A stretch of DNA of 64,000 bases from Flammulina velutipes (GCA_011800155.1 CM022373.1:558001-622000), one strand, 5' to 3'; positions 42,827 to 54,926 are shown, counted from the first letter of the stretch. The notes: generated by a model not told the origin, from the sequence alone. Program-made: numbers and translations.

Positions 42827-45254
42827 ATGTCTTCTCCTGTGGTATCCAACGATCGCGCCGACTCGCGTCCTTCTCCTCCAGAATCCATTTCGGAGACTCT
42901 CCAAGTCGATGCTTCCTCGGTGGAGACCAAGCAGGAGGCTGATGCGCGTATCGCTCGGGGGATTGAAGCTACAACAAAGGGTCGCGACTTCTGGCTCAGC
43001 TTCGCTGCCATGATTGTGTCAATCTTTTTGAGCGCGTTGGACTTGACCTCTATTGGGACAGCGCTGCCCACAATTGCCGATGCCCTCAATGACACCAAAG
43101 GTGACTTTACTTGGGTATGTGTTCGTCAGTTCACGGTTCAACTCGTCTCTAACATTAGCAGGTTGGTAACGCCTATGCCGTGTCCAGTACGGCTATAATG
43201 CCTCTCAGTGGCTCTCTCTCTGATGCATTTGGAAGGTATGTTTCCCATTATTGACGCTTGAGCTACATGACGATGTTCCAACTTTAGGAAACCTATCATG
43301 TTGATTGGTATTGGCCTTTTCGCCTTCGGAAGTGCGTTGGCTGGTGCTGCTCAGGACATGGTAAGTGCTCACAGCTATTTTCACTAAAGCGCTTTCATCT
43401 GATTCGCATACTGTAGCCCATGATGATCGGGGCTCGAAGTATGCTTGTTGTATACCGACAAGTATCAGTGATACTAACGTGCTTGCAGCTGTTCAAGGTC
43501 TTGGTGGAGGCACCATTATCAATCTCGTCGAGATTTTGATATCTGACTTGGTCCCTCTTTCGGAGCGTGGTACCTATCAGGGCATGATTGGATTGACCTG
43601 GTCCTTCGCGTCTGTAAGTCTTCCTATTCAAGATCATTGGTTTCTCGCTCACCTTATGTCAGGCTATCGCCCCGATCATTGTACGCCGACATTCCCTTCA
43701 TTTGTATTCCCTCGGTTGATGTCTTCTATTAGGCCGGTGCGCTCGCCGATCAAGGAAAGACTGCGTGGCGTTGGTTGTTTTGTGAGTGTTCACACAGATC
43801 CCAACAGTCGAGTACTAATGCTTAGCGCTTATGCTTGAAGATCTCAACTTGCCTTTGACTGGCATGGCATTCCTCTTGGTTTTCTTCTTCCTGAATGTGA
43901 GGACGCCACCCGGTACTGTCAGGGAAAAGCTGCGTGATATCGATTGGTTGTACGTGAATTGGTTGCTTTAGTTCCAGTCAAAATCTCACATTTTAATTAT
44001 TTAGCGGAAATGCCATTGTTATTGTAGGCACCACTCTCGCTGTCATTGGAATGACATGGGGCGGTATCCGCTATGATTGGACTGACGCCCACGTCCTGGC
44101 TCCCCTTCTGATTGGTGGTGCTCTCATCGTTATTTTCTTGTGGTACGAATGGAACTTCCCAAAGGTTCCCACTGTCCCCAAGGATCTTCTACAAAGTCGT
44201 ACCACTCTGAGCGCGTACGTCAGGTTCTCTACACAAATTTCGTTTTGTCTGATGTATAATTGTAGTATCCTCATGACCGCTATGCACGGTATCACCAGCA
44301 TCTGTGAGTCCATGCGATAACTTTCAGGCAGCCATTCTGATATCGAGTGTTCTTTGTAGCGCTACTCTACTACCTACCTGGTAAGCATTTTTGGTCTTTT
44401 CATGACGTGACCTGATCCCATGTTCCTCAGTATTCTTCCAGGCTGCAAAGGGCGCCTCTCCAATTCGCGCAGCAGTTGAATTCTTACCTAGTGCTTTGAT
44501 TATTGCTCCGTTTGCACTGTCTTCTGGCTTCATCGTCGCGATCACAGGCAAATATCGACCAGTCAACTGGTTTGGATGGGCATTGACCATTGTTGGATTC
44601 GGAGTTCTCAGCTTGATCGACGAGGACACCGGAACTGGTCTTTGGGTCTTATACCAGATCATTGTAAGCGCCGGGAGTGGTTTGGTCGTACGTATCATAC
44701 TCCAGGCTGCATTACTTGAGCTTATGGCGATCTTTTGACAGTTCTCAGCCCCCATATTCCCGCTCTTGGCTCCTCAACCAATCGAGAGAACGGCTGCTGC
44801 GCTGGCCCTCTTCGCGTTCACTCGCGCATTCACTCAGACTTGGGGAATTGCGATTGGAAGCACCATTATGCAGGTATGTTCAAAGGATGGATATTGCTTT
44901 TTATCAGCTCATTTATACCCATAGAACGAGCTAAAGAAGAACCTCCCCCAAGCATTCCTCTCTCAATTCAATGAGGGTGCAGAAATCGCGTTTGCCGCTA
45001 TCCCAATGATTGCATCGCTGGAGGAACCGTTGAAACATGAAGTTCAGAAGGCTTTCGCGGATAGCATGCAAACGATCTGGCAGACTATGATTGGTATCGC
45101 TGGGATTGGTTTCCTATCGAGCTTTCTCATGAAGGAGATAGCGATGGTTGGTGTTGTTGACGAGAAATACGCTCTTCAGAGTAGTGTCCAGGACAGGGTT
45201 CAACCAACAACTTCAGATGCAGAAAAAGGTGCGGTCGCTGGAGCTTCGACCTGA
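42827..45254 (+). CDS. MFS multidrug/proton antiporter, DHA2 (14-TM) type
   Basis: Exports drugs or toxic metabolites against protons. Seen: MSSPVVSNDRADSRPSPPES, cytosolic start; FWLSFAAMIVSIFLSALDLT then SIGTALPTIADAL, the TM1 motif of drug antiporters; STAIMPLSGSLSDAFGRKPI (motif A, GxLxDxxGRK); GARAVQGLGGGTIINL (motif B); ISDLVPLSERGTYQGMIGLTW (motif C region), then IAPIIAGALADQGKTAWRWLF. Later blocks include NWFGWALTIVGFGVLSLIDE, QPIERTAAALALFAF and WGIAIGSTIMQNEL. It ends VQPTTSDAEKGAVAGAST. Introns are short and frequent. The family and 14-TM layout are clear; the substrate is not. Confidence 0.9.
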
Positions 45255-45606
45255 TCACTTCTGTGTTTCCTTTGTGTATGTTATAAGCTACACAGTCGCA
45301 CCAGTATAGAGGGGCAATTTATTTTTTGCTTGATTCAATTTACGACCCTGAATGTCTAAATGTCTATTTCCAGCTATTTCCAAATCGCGTTGTTGAAGCC
45401 CAACTTCTATACACGTAGACAAGAGTCGGATAATAGCTATCCTTTCATTGTGGGGCACACTGTCTCTACAAAGCAGATACTAGGTCCTAGGAGGTAGATT
45501 ACATTAATGTTTCGCGTTTGACATCGGGCAAGTTCGCTTCTGCAGGCCGCGAACGTGAAGGGTCGATCCAACTTCTTCTTTCCCTCCTACCACCACCGTG
45601 CTCAAC
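45255..45606 (+). other. Hydrophobin promoter region
   Basis: About 350 nt between the DHA transporter and the hydrophobin. No gene; a pyrimidine-rich leader (CTTCTTTCCCTCC) directly precedes the hydrophobin ATG, as is common for strongly expressed fungal genes. Confidence 0.4.
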
Positions 45607-46090
45607 ATGTTCTCTCGTTTTTTCGCTCTTTTTGTCCTCTCAATCGCTGCTCTCGTCTCCGCCAACGCTGAGATTGCTAACAAGGAAGTGCCCAAGTGCC
45701 CTTGGCTCTATCAGCCCCAGTGCTGCAACAAGGTCGAGCCCGTGAGTCAAGCAGCTTTAAACGCGCGCAGCATGGCTGAACTTGGGTATAGGCGTCTGCT
45801 AAGACTGTTGGCGCCTTGTTGGGCCTCTTGGGAACGATTGTGGACGTCCTGGACATTCCCGTGTAAGTAGCTGTTCATGTCCCGACGTTTCGCTTGAACC
45901 TCAAACTTTCTGCTAGTGGTATTACTTGCTGCGACTTGGCGGATGACCCATCATGCCTGAAGGGCGAGGTTGTATGCTGCTTGGACAACCGTTATGTGAG
46001 CGGGATATGACCTTGACTCCCGAAATAACGCGTTGACCATCATTACAGGACGGCGTCATCTCTGTTGGCTGCCACGACCCTCCGAAATAG
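45607..46090 (+). CDS. Class I hydrophobin with an extra cysteine
   Basis: Small secreted amphipathic protein that self-assembles at air-water surfaces, coating hyphae and fruiting bodies. Seen: four exons. Signal peptide MFSRFFALFVLSIAALVSANA; mature part with Cys pattern C-x7-CC-x32-C-x8-C-x6-CC-x12-C (KCPWLYQPQCCN; VGITCCDLADDPSC; LKGEVVCCLDNRYDGV; SVGCHDPPK). This is the eight-Cys class I layout, but the fourth Cys is doubled (ITCC), giving nine cysteines in all. Introns are at 45742 (after VEP), after DIPV and after DNRY, typical for basidiomycete hydrophobins. Length is about 108 aa. Confidence 0.93.
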
Positions 46091-47264
46091 GCGTACGGCG
46101 CCATAATCCCTCCAACATAATAACTGGGCTTAATTGGACAATTTTTGCGACATGTACTGAGTAAACGTACGCCCCTAGCCCCTACAACATCTACTATTAC
46201 CCCGGATCAATATCATTCATTTTACCTTTCTAAATTCCAGACGTCGTCTTATCTCACTGGCCTCTACCACATCTTCCGAAGAGAGCCTCTGCGTCACTAG
46301 CGTCTTTGACTCATGGCCTACTGATTTTTTACCTGGCCCATCGAGTACTACTGAACGCGGACGAGATCATCCCTGATGAACTTCTACTGTGAAATTGCCA
46401 AACGCTTCCCCAGGACAATCCTCTTCACCTGTTTTGCGTGTTGGCCGGATTTCGTGGTCACAAGCAATCATTTTTTGCCGATTATCATACAAGTGAGGGG
46501 TCCGAATATACGAAGGTCTGGCCATAGCCAAAACACGTCTTGTTTGTGTAACTCTTATCAATGTTCAACGTATTGATATTATTTCCAGGTCACAGTATCA
46601 TCGGCGTTGTCTTTTCGAGCTTGCCCAAGAATCAGTACAAAGCACAAATTGCCTATGCTGTGTATCGCAAACGGAGACACCCCGTATGATGGCTGTTATC
46701 TCCAAGACTATTCACTTATTGGTTCCAATTGAACACGCCATATCAGAAACCCTTCGAGCGAAACAGTACGCAAGGCGATTCGAACAGTTGGGCTATTTCT
46801 AGCTAGCTGCTACCTCGGGGACTATGCGCTCTGAGCAGAAGGGCCTGCTACTCCAACTTGGAAGGTTTCGCTTGTCGTCGACGCGGGCTGCCCTCTCTCC
46901 GCCTTTTACCTCGTATTCCTGTTCTGGCCTCTGAATCTGATGCACAATGGTAGATGGCGAGATATTTGGGGTAGCTTGGGACTTGTCATGGGTTCCATTC
47001 TGCAGGCAAAAATTTACACCCGACCTATCTTTGCGCTCATGATTGCGGTACGATGTGGGGAAGGTGTTCTTCATCTCCATATGGCTTGGAGTATATAATG
47101 ATTACAGGCTCGGTCAAGTGAGTGGACTTGATCCTCCCCTTGATTGCTTCGCTTCTCATTCGTTGGTGAGTAATCCTCTCCTCCCCACCCGGTCCTGTTT
47201 AACCCCGAGACTTTCCGCAGGACTCTCTGCGTTTGACCATCAGGACCACTGGCACTTCAGCACG
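46091..47264 (+). other. Intergenic stretch with possible membrane-protein remnants
   Basis: About 1.2 kb. Plus-strand frames broken by stops include a run reading AFYLVFLFWPLNLMHNGRW then DIWGSLGLVMGSILQAKIY (about 46890-47020) and HSIIGVVFSSLPKNQYKAQ near 46590-46650. They look like protein but do not splice into a model I can defend. At the right end a TATATAA (47092-47098) and a GTGAGT..TTTCCGCAG interval (47165-47220, possible 5' UTR intron) probably belong to the next gene. Confidence 0.35.
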
Positions 47265-49829
47265 ATGAGCACTGAAAAAGTCTCGCGGGACGACTCCTCT
47301 AAGGAATTACAAGATGAGAAGGATGTTGGATCCGTGAACATTACGGAAGCCACCGGAGTTTACAATGCGGACGTCGATATCTCTGGCGTGGACGAGAAGA
47401 AACTAATGCGCAGAATCGACATTGCCCTCATACCGTGGCTCTCGTTCTTGTATCTCCTGAGCTTCTTGGATCGTACCAGTATCGGAAAGTACGTATACCT
47501 TTCTCTTCTATCCGTCACGCAACATACGCTGATGATGACTCTACTTCAGTGCCAAGGTAGGATTCTGTTCACAACGCCCATGGAACTCTATGTTGAAGAT
47601 CTGAGACAGCTCTATGGCCTCGAGGAGGATCTGAACATGTCAGACAACCAATACCTCATCTCGTTGACGGTCTTCTTCTTCAGGTATGAACTCTCCTCCG
47701 TTTATAACCGTTCTCCGAGTAATCTTCTGACCATATTTCCAGTTACGCTATATTCGAAGTGCGCATCCTGTCTATTGATACGCATCTCGGAAATACTCAT
47801 TTGGCCTCACAGGTGCCATCCAACGTATTTCTGAAAAGGTTGCGTCCGTCAATCTGGCTATCGCTGTTGATGTTGCTGTGGGGTGTCATGATGGTAAGTC
47901 GACAGCACGCCCTCCCATTGACACTATGATTCATTCCGCATCAGACCGTCCAAGGTCTAGTACACAACTACGGCGGGCTCGTCGGTAAGCTTTCCTCAGT
48001 TCAAGTGAACATCTGACCCGAACTAACATCCTAATTCCAGGTATGCGCTGGATGTTGGGAATGTTCGAGGCTGGTCTGTTTCCCGGTGTTAACTACTATC
48101 TTTCCTGGTCAGTACCGGCATACAATGCTAAACACTGCTAACAACGGAGATAGTTGGTACAAACGATCTGAGTTTGGTATTCGCGCCGCAGTGTTCTTCT
48201 CGGCTGCGACCGTATCTGGCGCTTTCGGCGGACTCTTGGCTGTACTTCCCTTTACTTTCGGTGGGAGAAGATTGTCTGATGCCTAGTTTGTAGGCTGCTA
48301 TACATAACATGGATGGTGTCGGTGGCAAGCCGTCCTGGGCTTGGATCTTGTGCGTATCACCAATCCTTCGTCTAGAATCCGTTTACTAAACGATAAGCAA
48401 AGCATACTGGAAGGCCTCGCCACCGTCGTAGCCGGCGTTGCCAGTTTCTGGATCATCCAGGACTTTCCGGATACAGCCAAGTTCCTCTCAGACGCTGAGC
48501 GCACGGTGGTCGTGCGTAGGTTACAGGGCGATGACCAATTCAGTGCTGCTGGGGAGAAGCTGCGCATGAAGTACATCTGGATGAGTTTCAAGGATTGGAA
48601 GACGTGGGTTGGCAGTGCGTTTTTGATAACTCCTTTTTGGTTTTGATTCTTAGTGCGGAACAGTGATGGTTTATGCGGGGTGTGATATGCCTTTGTATGC
48701 GTTTTCTTTGTTCTTGCCGTCTATCATCAATCAGGTGCGCTTCGCAGAGTCCTTGTGGCTGCGGGGAAGATTTACTGATGTGGTGATCAGCTGGGGTACA
48801 CTGCGACACCAGCGAATTTGTTGACTGTCCCCGTTTATGTTTTCGCTTGTATAATCACTTGCGTCGTCGGTTTCTTTGCTGATAGATGGGGTCGACGCGG
48901 GATATTCAACCTGTACGTCCATTCGTTTTATCTTTGTCGAGTTGTTACTGAATCACCTTTTTTCCAGTGTATTCTTATGTATAGGTACGTTCCGCTCTTC
49001 TATTCATCCCCTGCATTCTTACGAAACGGTGTGTAGGTGCTGCGGGATATATCATCCTGGTGGCATCTAAAAGTGCCGCATTATCATACTTTGCCGTTTA
49101 TATGGCGACCTGGTGAGCTCTTAATGTCTTGTAATGAATTGGGACATGTAACTTACCAAGATGCCGTAGTGGAATCTATCCTATCATTCGTGAGTTATGA
49201 ATGCCTTGCTTTTTGTGGCCGTCGTTGACGCGGAGTCAACGTTGTTTAGCAAACACCATGTATGCAACAACACTACACTTGTTGTCAATTCAAGAGCTAA
49301 TCATTTTGCAGTGCATGGGTTTCCAACAACGTGGAAGGATCCTACAAACGCAGTGTTTCTCTGGCTATGGTCATCAGCTTGTGCGTCTTGTTTCTTCGAT
49401 CCCGGAGTATGAATGACTGACTCGACCCAGTGGGAACATAAACGGCGCGGTCAGCTCTAACGTAGTAAGCCCATTTGAATTCAGGTCAACCGCATATGTC
49501 TAATCTCTCCTCATTGTTAGTATCGCGCAAAAGACAAACCTTGGTACCCTCTCGGTAAGTTGGCTTTCGTCGACTCTGTCTTTCCTTACCGATGTGACCT
49601 TCTAGGACATGGTCTTGTGCTTATGTATATTGGGTTTGGAATAACGTTCTCACTTTTATACCTCTTCCTCCTGAACCGCGAAAATCAAGCACGGGAGCGG
49701 GGTGAGAGAGATGAAATTATCGGCGACGATATCACGAAGGGCCATGAGAAGAATGGGAGATACGATACTGTGGCAGAGGCTAAAAGGGAGAAGGGAGATG
49801 GTTGGAGTGGTTATAGATACACTCTGTAA
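47265..49829 (+). CDS. MFS transporter, Dal5/Tna1-like (third copy, distant)
   Basis: Organic-anion symporter of the same broad family as the tandem pair but more divergent, closer to the nicotinate/vitamin transporters. Seen: MSTEKVSRDDSSKELQDEKD; DEKKLMRRIDIALIPWLSFL then YLLSFLDRTSIGNAKLYGLE; MSDNQYLISLTVFFFSYAIFE then VPSNVFLKRLRPSIWLS; LVGMRWMLGMFEAGLFPGVN and YYLSCWYKRSEFGIR; IFILEGLATVVAGVASFWII; TATPANLLTVPVYVFACI; FFADRWGRRGIFNL; and AWVSNNVEGSYKRSV. It ends DGWSGYRYTL. Many short introns make raw frames look broken; each join keeps frame with GT-AG sites. Substrate unknown. Confidence 0.9.
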
Positions 49830-50557
49830 CGACCTGTATAGCTACGACGAGTCTAAGTATGTATTTTAGATCTGTATGAAGGGCCATGCACATGAGACCA
49901 TGTGGCTAAGGTAAGCTGACGCAGAATTGCGCCACTTCGATATGACGCTGCACCACTAGGATCTACACGCTTAAACGCTGTCGCCTACATCACTGATCTA
50001 GCCCGCTTGGGACAAGAAGTAGCATCGATGGGCTCTTGGAGATTCTTGGCCTGGTTGCAATTTCGCTGGATCCAGCGGAAGCAGGGTTATTGCTAGCGCG
50101 TGAGCCTCAAATATCACATCATGACGAAGGTTCCCTCAGACCTGCTGTGGCGCACCTGGATCGGGCCGGGGAATCCGCCGCTGTTGGCGCCACATTCATC
50201 ACCTGCCAGTGACCAATTGTATTGCATGAAAATCATCCGATTACCAGCTGACGGTTGTTGATATGTGGCCATGTGTGGCGCTTCCGCGCGCGGTTGAGCG
50301 CATTCCGGACTCCTAACAAAAAATATGTGTGCGTCATAGGAAACTTACTGGTACCGTTCATGTCCTATGTTATCCCTGCATCGACGATGCGAAGGCACAT
50401 GAAAAGATGTTCGAGGAGACGATCCCGAATCCTGATTCCGGTGCAATGTGCATACGCGCGTGTGATTCAAAGTCGGGGCTGAGCTGCGCCCTCCTCGACC
50501 GTGTCATTTGGCCGAGCACACCGGTGATAAATAACTTCGGAACATTATTTCGACAAG
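49830..50557 (+). other. Intergenic, no gene seen
   Basis: Region between the third MFS gene and the small transposon. Nothing coding or repeated recognised. Confidence 0.4.
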
Positions 50558-50565
50558 ACTGGAAC
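50558..50565 (+). repeat. Left target-site duplication of the small transposon
   Basis: ACTGGAAC immediately left of the element; the identical 8 bp occurs at 51041-51048 on its right. Confidence 0.85.
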
Positions 50566-51040
50566 AGGACCCCCGAATATCCCACCAAATGTCTGATACC
50601 GAGGTTGGAGGTTCTTATCCGCATCCCAAAAAGGAAGGTGTATCCGCATATGGTACCATACCTCTCGAAGCCGTGATTTTTATCCGCATGCCGTATCAGG
50701 CCCCAGTGTGGCGCACGGGGCGAGGTGCCGAAATTCGGCATAACCTTCGCTCCATCCCTGCCATGATCAAATTTAACAGCGGCCGAAGTGCCATTAGTCG
50801 AAATCAAACGCGGCATTTGCGAGTCCGTGCGGTGTCCGAGCTTGCTAGTGTGTCCAAAATTTTTTTTATCCGCACGGCGCCTCTGACCTCCCCAGCCGCC
50901 AAAATTTATCCGCACCTGGTACCATACCACTTTCAAAATTCACCCCATTTTTATCCGCATTTGCCTCAGACCTGTTTTGAAAACATACCCATTTTTATCC
51001 GCACGCGTACCAGACATTTGACAGGATATTCGGGGGTCCT
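50566..51040. mobile_element. Non-autonomous hAT-like inverted-repeat element (MITE), 475 bp
   Basis: Bounded by terminal inverted repeats of about 34 bp (50566-50599 and 51007-51040) with 4 mismatches; the outer 17 bp AGGACCCCCGAATATCC are perfect. It is flanked by a perfect 8-bp duplication (ACTGGAAC), the size made by hAT transposases. Inside are seven same-direction copies of TATCCGCA (starts 50616, 50641, 50681, 50867, 50907, 50952, 50996), several preceded by T-runs, and two copies of GGTACCATACC. No transposase is encoded, so it must be moved by an element elsewhere. The family is inferred from duplication length and end structure. Confidence 0.88.
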
Positions 51041-51048
51041 ACTGGAAC
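51041..51048 (+). repeat. Right target-site duplication of the small transposon
   Basis: ACTGGAAC directly after the right terminal inverted repeat, a perfect match to 50558-50565. Confidence 0.85.
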
Positions 51049-51621
51049 GGAGCAAAGAAAAGGACATGTCCTAGTTCCGTCGGTTGCATAGCAATGCGTG
51101 TGTTTGGCGCTCGAATGTATGTGGACAGGTGACGGAGCATGTGTAGACGCCCAGAAATGTATAAGACACGTGCATGAAATGACAGTGATAATGGCAGGCG
51201 ACCTATTCGGAGGAGAGGATGGAATCAGTAGACGAAACGCCTGTTGATTACCCCGCATTGCGCCACGCCTGCTCCAGGGGCAGAGATTAAATATATGAAG
51301 CGGACCGAGCGGGTGATGCCGGGTGATGATGTCCGGCTTGTCGGAGCGAGTTGAAAACGGTGAGGTGTGGTTGTGTTGCTCGCATCCACTCTAACGTCAC
51401 TTGTGGTTTTCAGCAGGCATACTTTGTCGAGTCTTTCCAGCGAATCAGCGCGTTTAGGCCGTCTTCCCCTCGACTCCTTTTACCACTTTTTGAGTCTCCG
51501 TCGATCAAACCGTATCTATCGACCAGATATATCCAGAACCAGCCCGTCTTGCTTTTCTGTTCCTTTCTCTCTCAATTCCTCTTTGCTCTTTGTCGGCTCC
51601 CTTCACGGCCTTTTGCCAACG
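51049..51621 (+). other. Promoter/leader region of the Reg1-like gene
   Basis: No gene recognised. A TTAAATATATGAAG string near 51287 could act as a TATA element; the stretch before the ATG is rich in CT and TTTCTCTC, typical of leaders. Confidence 0.35.
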
Positions 51622-54286
51622 ATGGCAAGCTACTTGCCAGTGCTGCTCGCGACAGTCTCGAGCAACGCAAACGACGACTCGGCCGTCTCGACGCTTCCCA
51701 GAGGACAGGTCGACTATTTGAGCCATGACTGGCAGGAAGAAGACGTCTGGCGCTCATGGCGCAACATGACACGCCAGAAAAACGACATTGCGAACGGTAT
51801 GCGTCTTGAGAACGCCAGCTGGAGGACGTGGTGGAAACAGCGTAACAAGCTAAAGACGATATCTCCTGAAACGCTTAACTGGTACGTCGTTGGAGTCGCT
51901 AATGTGCGTTGCCGAAACTGAGTCTTTCAACAGGCTCAAAGACTCGGACGTGACCTGGCTATACGGCCCGTTACATACGGCCGTCGAGTGGGCGCCGCCT
52001 CCCCGCAAGTCGACTGTGACTCCGAACGACCACCTCGACTTGTCACAGCCGAAACACAAACCTATCCTCAAACACCGGAATCTGAGTGAATTCCTAACGT
52101 CCGACTATACGCACAGCCCGCTCTGGTCGCCAGTAGAGTCGGACGACGACGACGACGATTCTGCAGACGCAGACTTTCCTCGTCCCGCCCTTCCGCAAAT
52201 AAAGTCGGACACGCACATCACCCGCTGGGGTCCCAATAGGGCTTTCCGCAAAGATTCTCCACCTCGGGTTGACCCTCCTTCGGGACTCAAGCCTCAGCAC
52301 GCCTACAGCGGCACTAACCTAAAAGGTTACTTTGATTCACACCAGAATGGCCCTCCCCAGGTTCTTTCGCCCTCTCCCTCCCCTCCAAGCACAGACACAG
52401 CTGCGCCCACCGCCCACCACAAGAAAAAGTCGAGGCACATCACCTTCAATACCTTTGTCGAACAGTGTATCTCTATCGATAAGCCCAAAAGCAGATCAAC
52501 TTCTAGGGTTCGTTCAGGCTGGGACGGGCGCACTGGCACCAAGGGCGTCAATTGGGACGTAAATTACCAGGATGTCGATGACGACGACATTGAAGACTTC
52601 GGAGATGAGCAGGGGTTCGTCGTCCGCATTCCTTCTCCTTCTGGTACTTACAGTCTCGACAGGTACGACGAAGACGTCGAGTCCTCCGACGAGGGCGACT
52701 GGAAGCATCCCACAGACGGGGACAACGAATTCGCGATATGCACGGACTCGGAGGAATCTGACATTGACATCAATTCGCCTTATCATCCATCTAATGACAG
52801 CGACGAGGACGACGAGAACATAATCGAGATTCGCTCGTCCCATCGCCCCTCGATCGCTGCACAGAGGTCCCATTCAAAGTCATCAAATTCCTCCGCTTCG
52901 ACATCATCAGCGTCTGACTCTGGTTCAAGAAGGCGTTCGTATACGGCCACTGCCAGGAGAAGGAATTCGTCTTCTGCATCCACCCTACGCCCGGGATCAA
53001 AGACTCTGTCCTCATCGTCATCCAGTTCATCTTCAACAACATCTCTCCCTAATTTCCCTACCGCGCCTTCCGTCACAACCATCGCTCCCATCGCCCCAAC
53101 AAGACTCAAGGTCGGTGGATCTGATGCCTGGGACGGGTTCGGTGTCCATCAGCACACTAACCGAACACCGTGGTTGGAAAGCTTTGGTGACGAGTCTTGG
53201 AGTGACGAGGGATATGGAGGGTACGGTGCAGAGTCCGTAGAGCTGGTCTATGTACCGAAAGCTATACAGGAAGGGGACGAGGAGACATATCAACACCAAG
53301 GCGCTTATTTCTCCATAGGCGATGCTGATACGGATATGGATCTCGCATACGGGGACGACTACTTTGGACGATCAAATCACCATCGAACAAGGAGACACGA
53401 ACCCCAGGAGGATTCTAATGGTGGCCAAGAGGAAAGAGTAGAAACGGTAGATCCCAGTCCACCCAGTTCCAATTCACCGACACCCATGGCTTCACCGAAG
53501 ATCACGAGACCATCACAGCCAATAGTAACACCGACGTTATCCCCCGCACCCCCTCCCACACCCACTCCAGTGAATATACCAATGCCCGTCAGACCAGCAT
53601 CTCCGCCATCTCAGGTCATACAATCTGTGTCCTCCTCTTCTTCTTTACTATCCCCACCGACTCGAGGGCGATCAACAGAACAGCTGGGCGACTCCCCTCG
53701 AGGGCGATCCTTAACGCGGACGCCGTCTTGGACGTCTGATAGCGAGCGGTCCCGGAGTATGGGGGGCTCGTCAACGTCGCCCATGGGGAGTTTATCACCT
53801 GATGGCAGTGGCAGTGTGGGCGTGGTGGTCGGCAGTGTGTCCGCCAGTGGACGCATCGCACGGGACTCTCAACAGGACCGGAAACGGCGCCGACGCGAAG
53901 GCAATCGAAGTGATAGCAGTGGGAGTAGCCTAAGCCCAGAGGCTAGCTCATCAACATCCGTGCCGTCGTCTCCGCCTCCTGCCCCGCCTGCTTCTGCCCC
54001 TACTCCCAATGCGTTTGACATCACGGAAGAACCCAGAGATCCCCCTCGCACTGCGCCAACGCCCTCGAATTCGCCTGAGCGGAAGTTAGCAGCGCTGCGC
54101 TCTCCGATACTCTCGACGAAGCGCTCTGCGTCTGTGGAAGAAACCCACCACGATGCTGTACGGACACCGTCACATCATTCAACGCGGCCCACGAGTATGC
54201 GACGGGACTCGTCCGAAGGCGACGGCGCGTCCATAATGGGCCGGATGGTGAATTCCGCTGGCTCGTATCTTGGACTCTGGAATTGA
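51622..54286 (+). CDS. Reg1/Hex2-like PP1 regulatory subunit (DUF1752 domain)
   Basis: In yeast Reg1 recruits protein phosphatase 1 (Glc7) to dephosphorylate Snf1 and keep glucose repression on. Seen: MASYLPVLLATVSSNANDDS, then the DUF1752 block SHDWQEEDVWRSWRNM, ENASWRTWWKQRNKLKTISP and, across one 52-nt intron, LNWLKDSDVTWLYGPL, near-identical in pattern to yeast Reg1. RHITFNTFVEQCISID matches the PP1-docking RVxF motif (R-H-I-T-F). The remainder is Ser/Asp-rich and disordered with many SP/TP sites, ending SIMGRMVNSAGSYLGLWN. Basidiomycetes generally carry one such gene, so the orthology is likely but inferred. Confidence 0.85.
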
Positions 54287-54926
54287 TTCAATTCAAATTT
54301 TTACTCTCTTTTTTCATTCATTCTTTCGTTTCTTACTTACCGTTGACCGACATCCTTGTTACCGCGCATGCATGGATATTTTGGGTCCTCGCGCATATAT
54401 CTATAGTTTACTGTGTTATGGCTAATGTAATCAATCAACCTTGTATGGTTTCTGCTACTTACGTTTGTAGAAACTGAGACTGCTTTCTTGCTTAAGATTT
54501 GGGAATTTGAGAAATGTCTACTTTGGTTCGAGCTGAGCGCAGAGTTCGAACCAGTACATGCCATCAATTCTTTCGACTGGGTCAAAGTTAGGGACTACTG
54601 TCAATACTGGCTTTGAAGCTTGAAGATCTGAAAGTTGAACGTTTGAACATCGAGCACCAAGTTAAAATACAGGTGTTCCATTGTATGCCTCCAGCATCAA
54701 GATAACGACGAAATAAACTGTGAGCCAGACAGAATACCATAAAAGAGAAACAAAGGACCAAAGGAATGAAATATAGATAAATAAGTGGTATGCTACCGTC
54801 CGTCACGAGCGACTCTCAGAGTCCAAGCGAACACCCCGGGACGCGTGGCGGTGGGGCAAAGGAGAAGACAGAAGAGTCCAGTCCAAAAAGCCTAAAGGCA
54901 CAATCACACGATAGAGCCATCCTTAT
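54287..54926. other. Convergent 3' region, no gene seen
   Basis: Between the ends of the Reg1-like gene and the minus-strand membrane protein. No recognised feature beyond likely 3' UTRs. Confidence 0.4.

Noticed and set aside
50589..51074. 161-codon frame across the small transposon
   Set aside because: It runs through the inverted repeats and the TATCCGCA motifs, has no transposase motif and is best explained as chance.
54530..54560. GTTCGAACTC-like string resembling a tRNA T arm (minus strand)
   Set aside because: No acceptor, D or anticodon stem can be folded around it.
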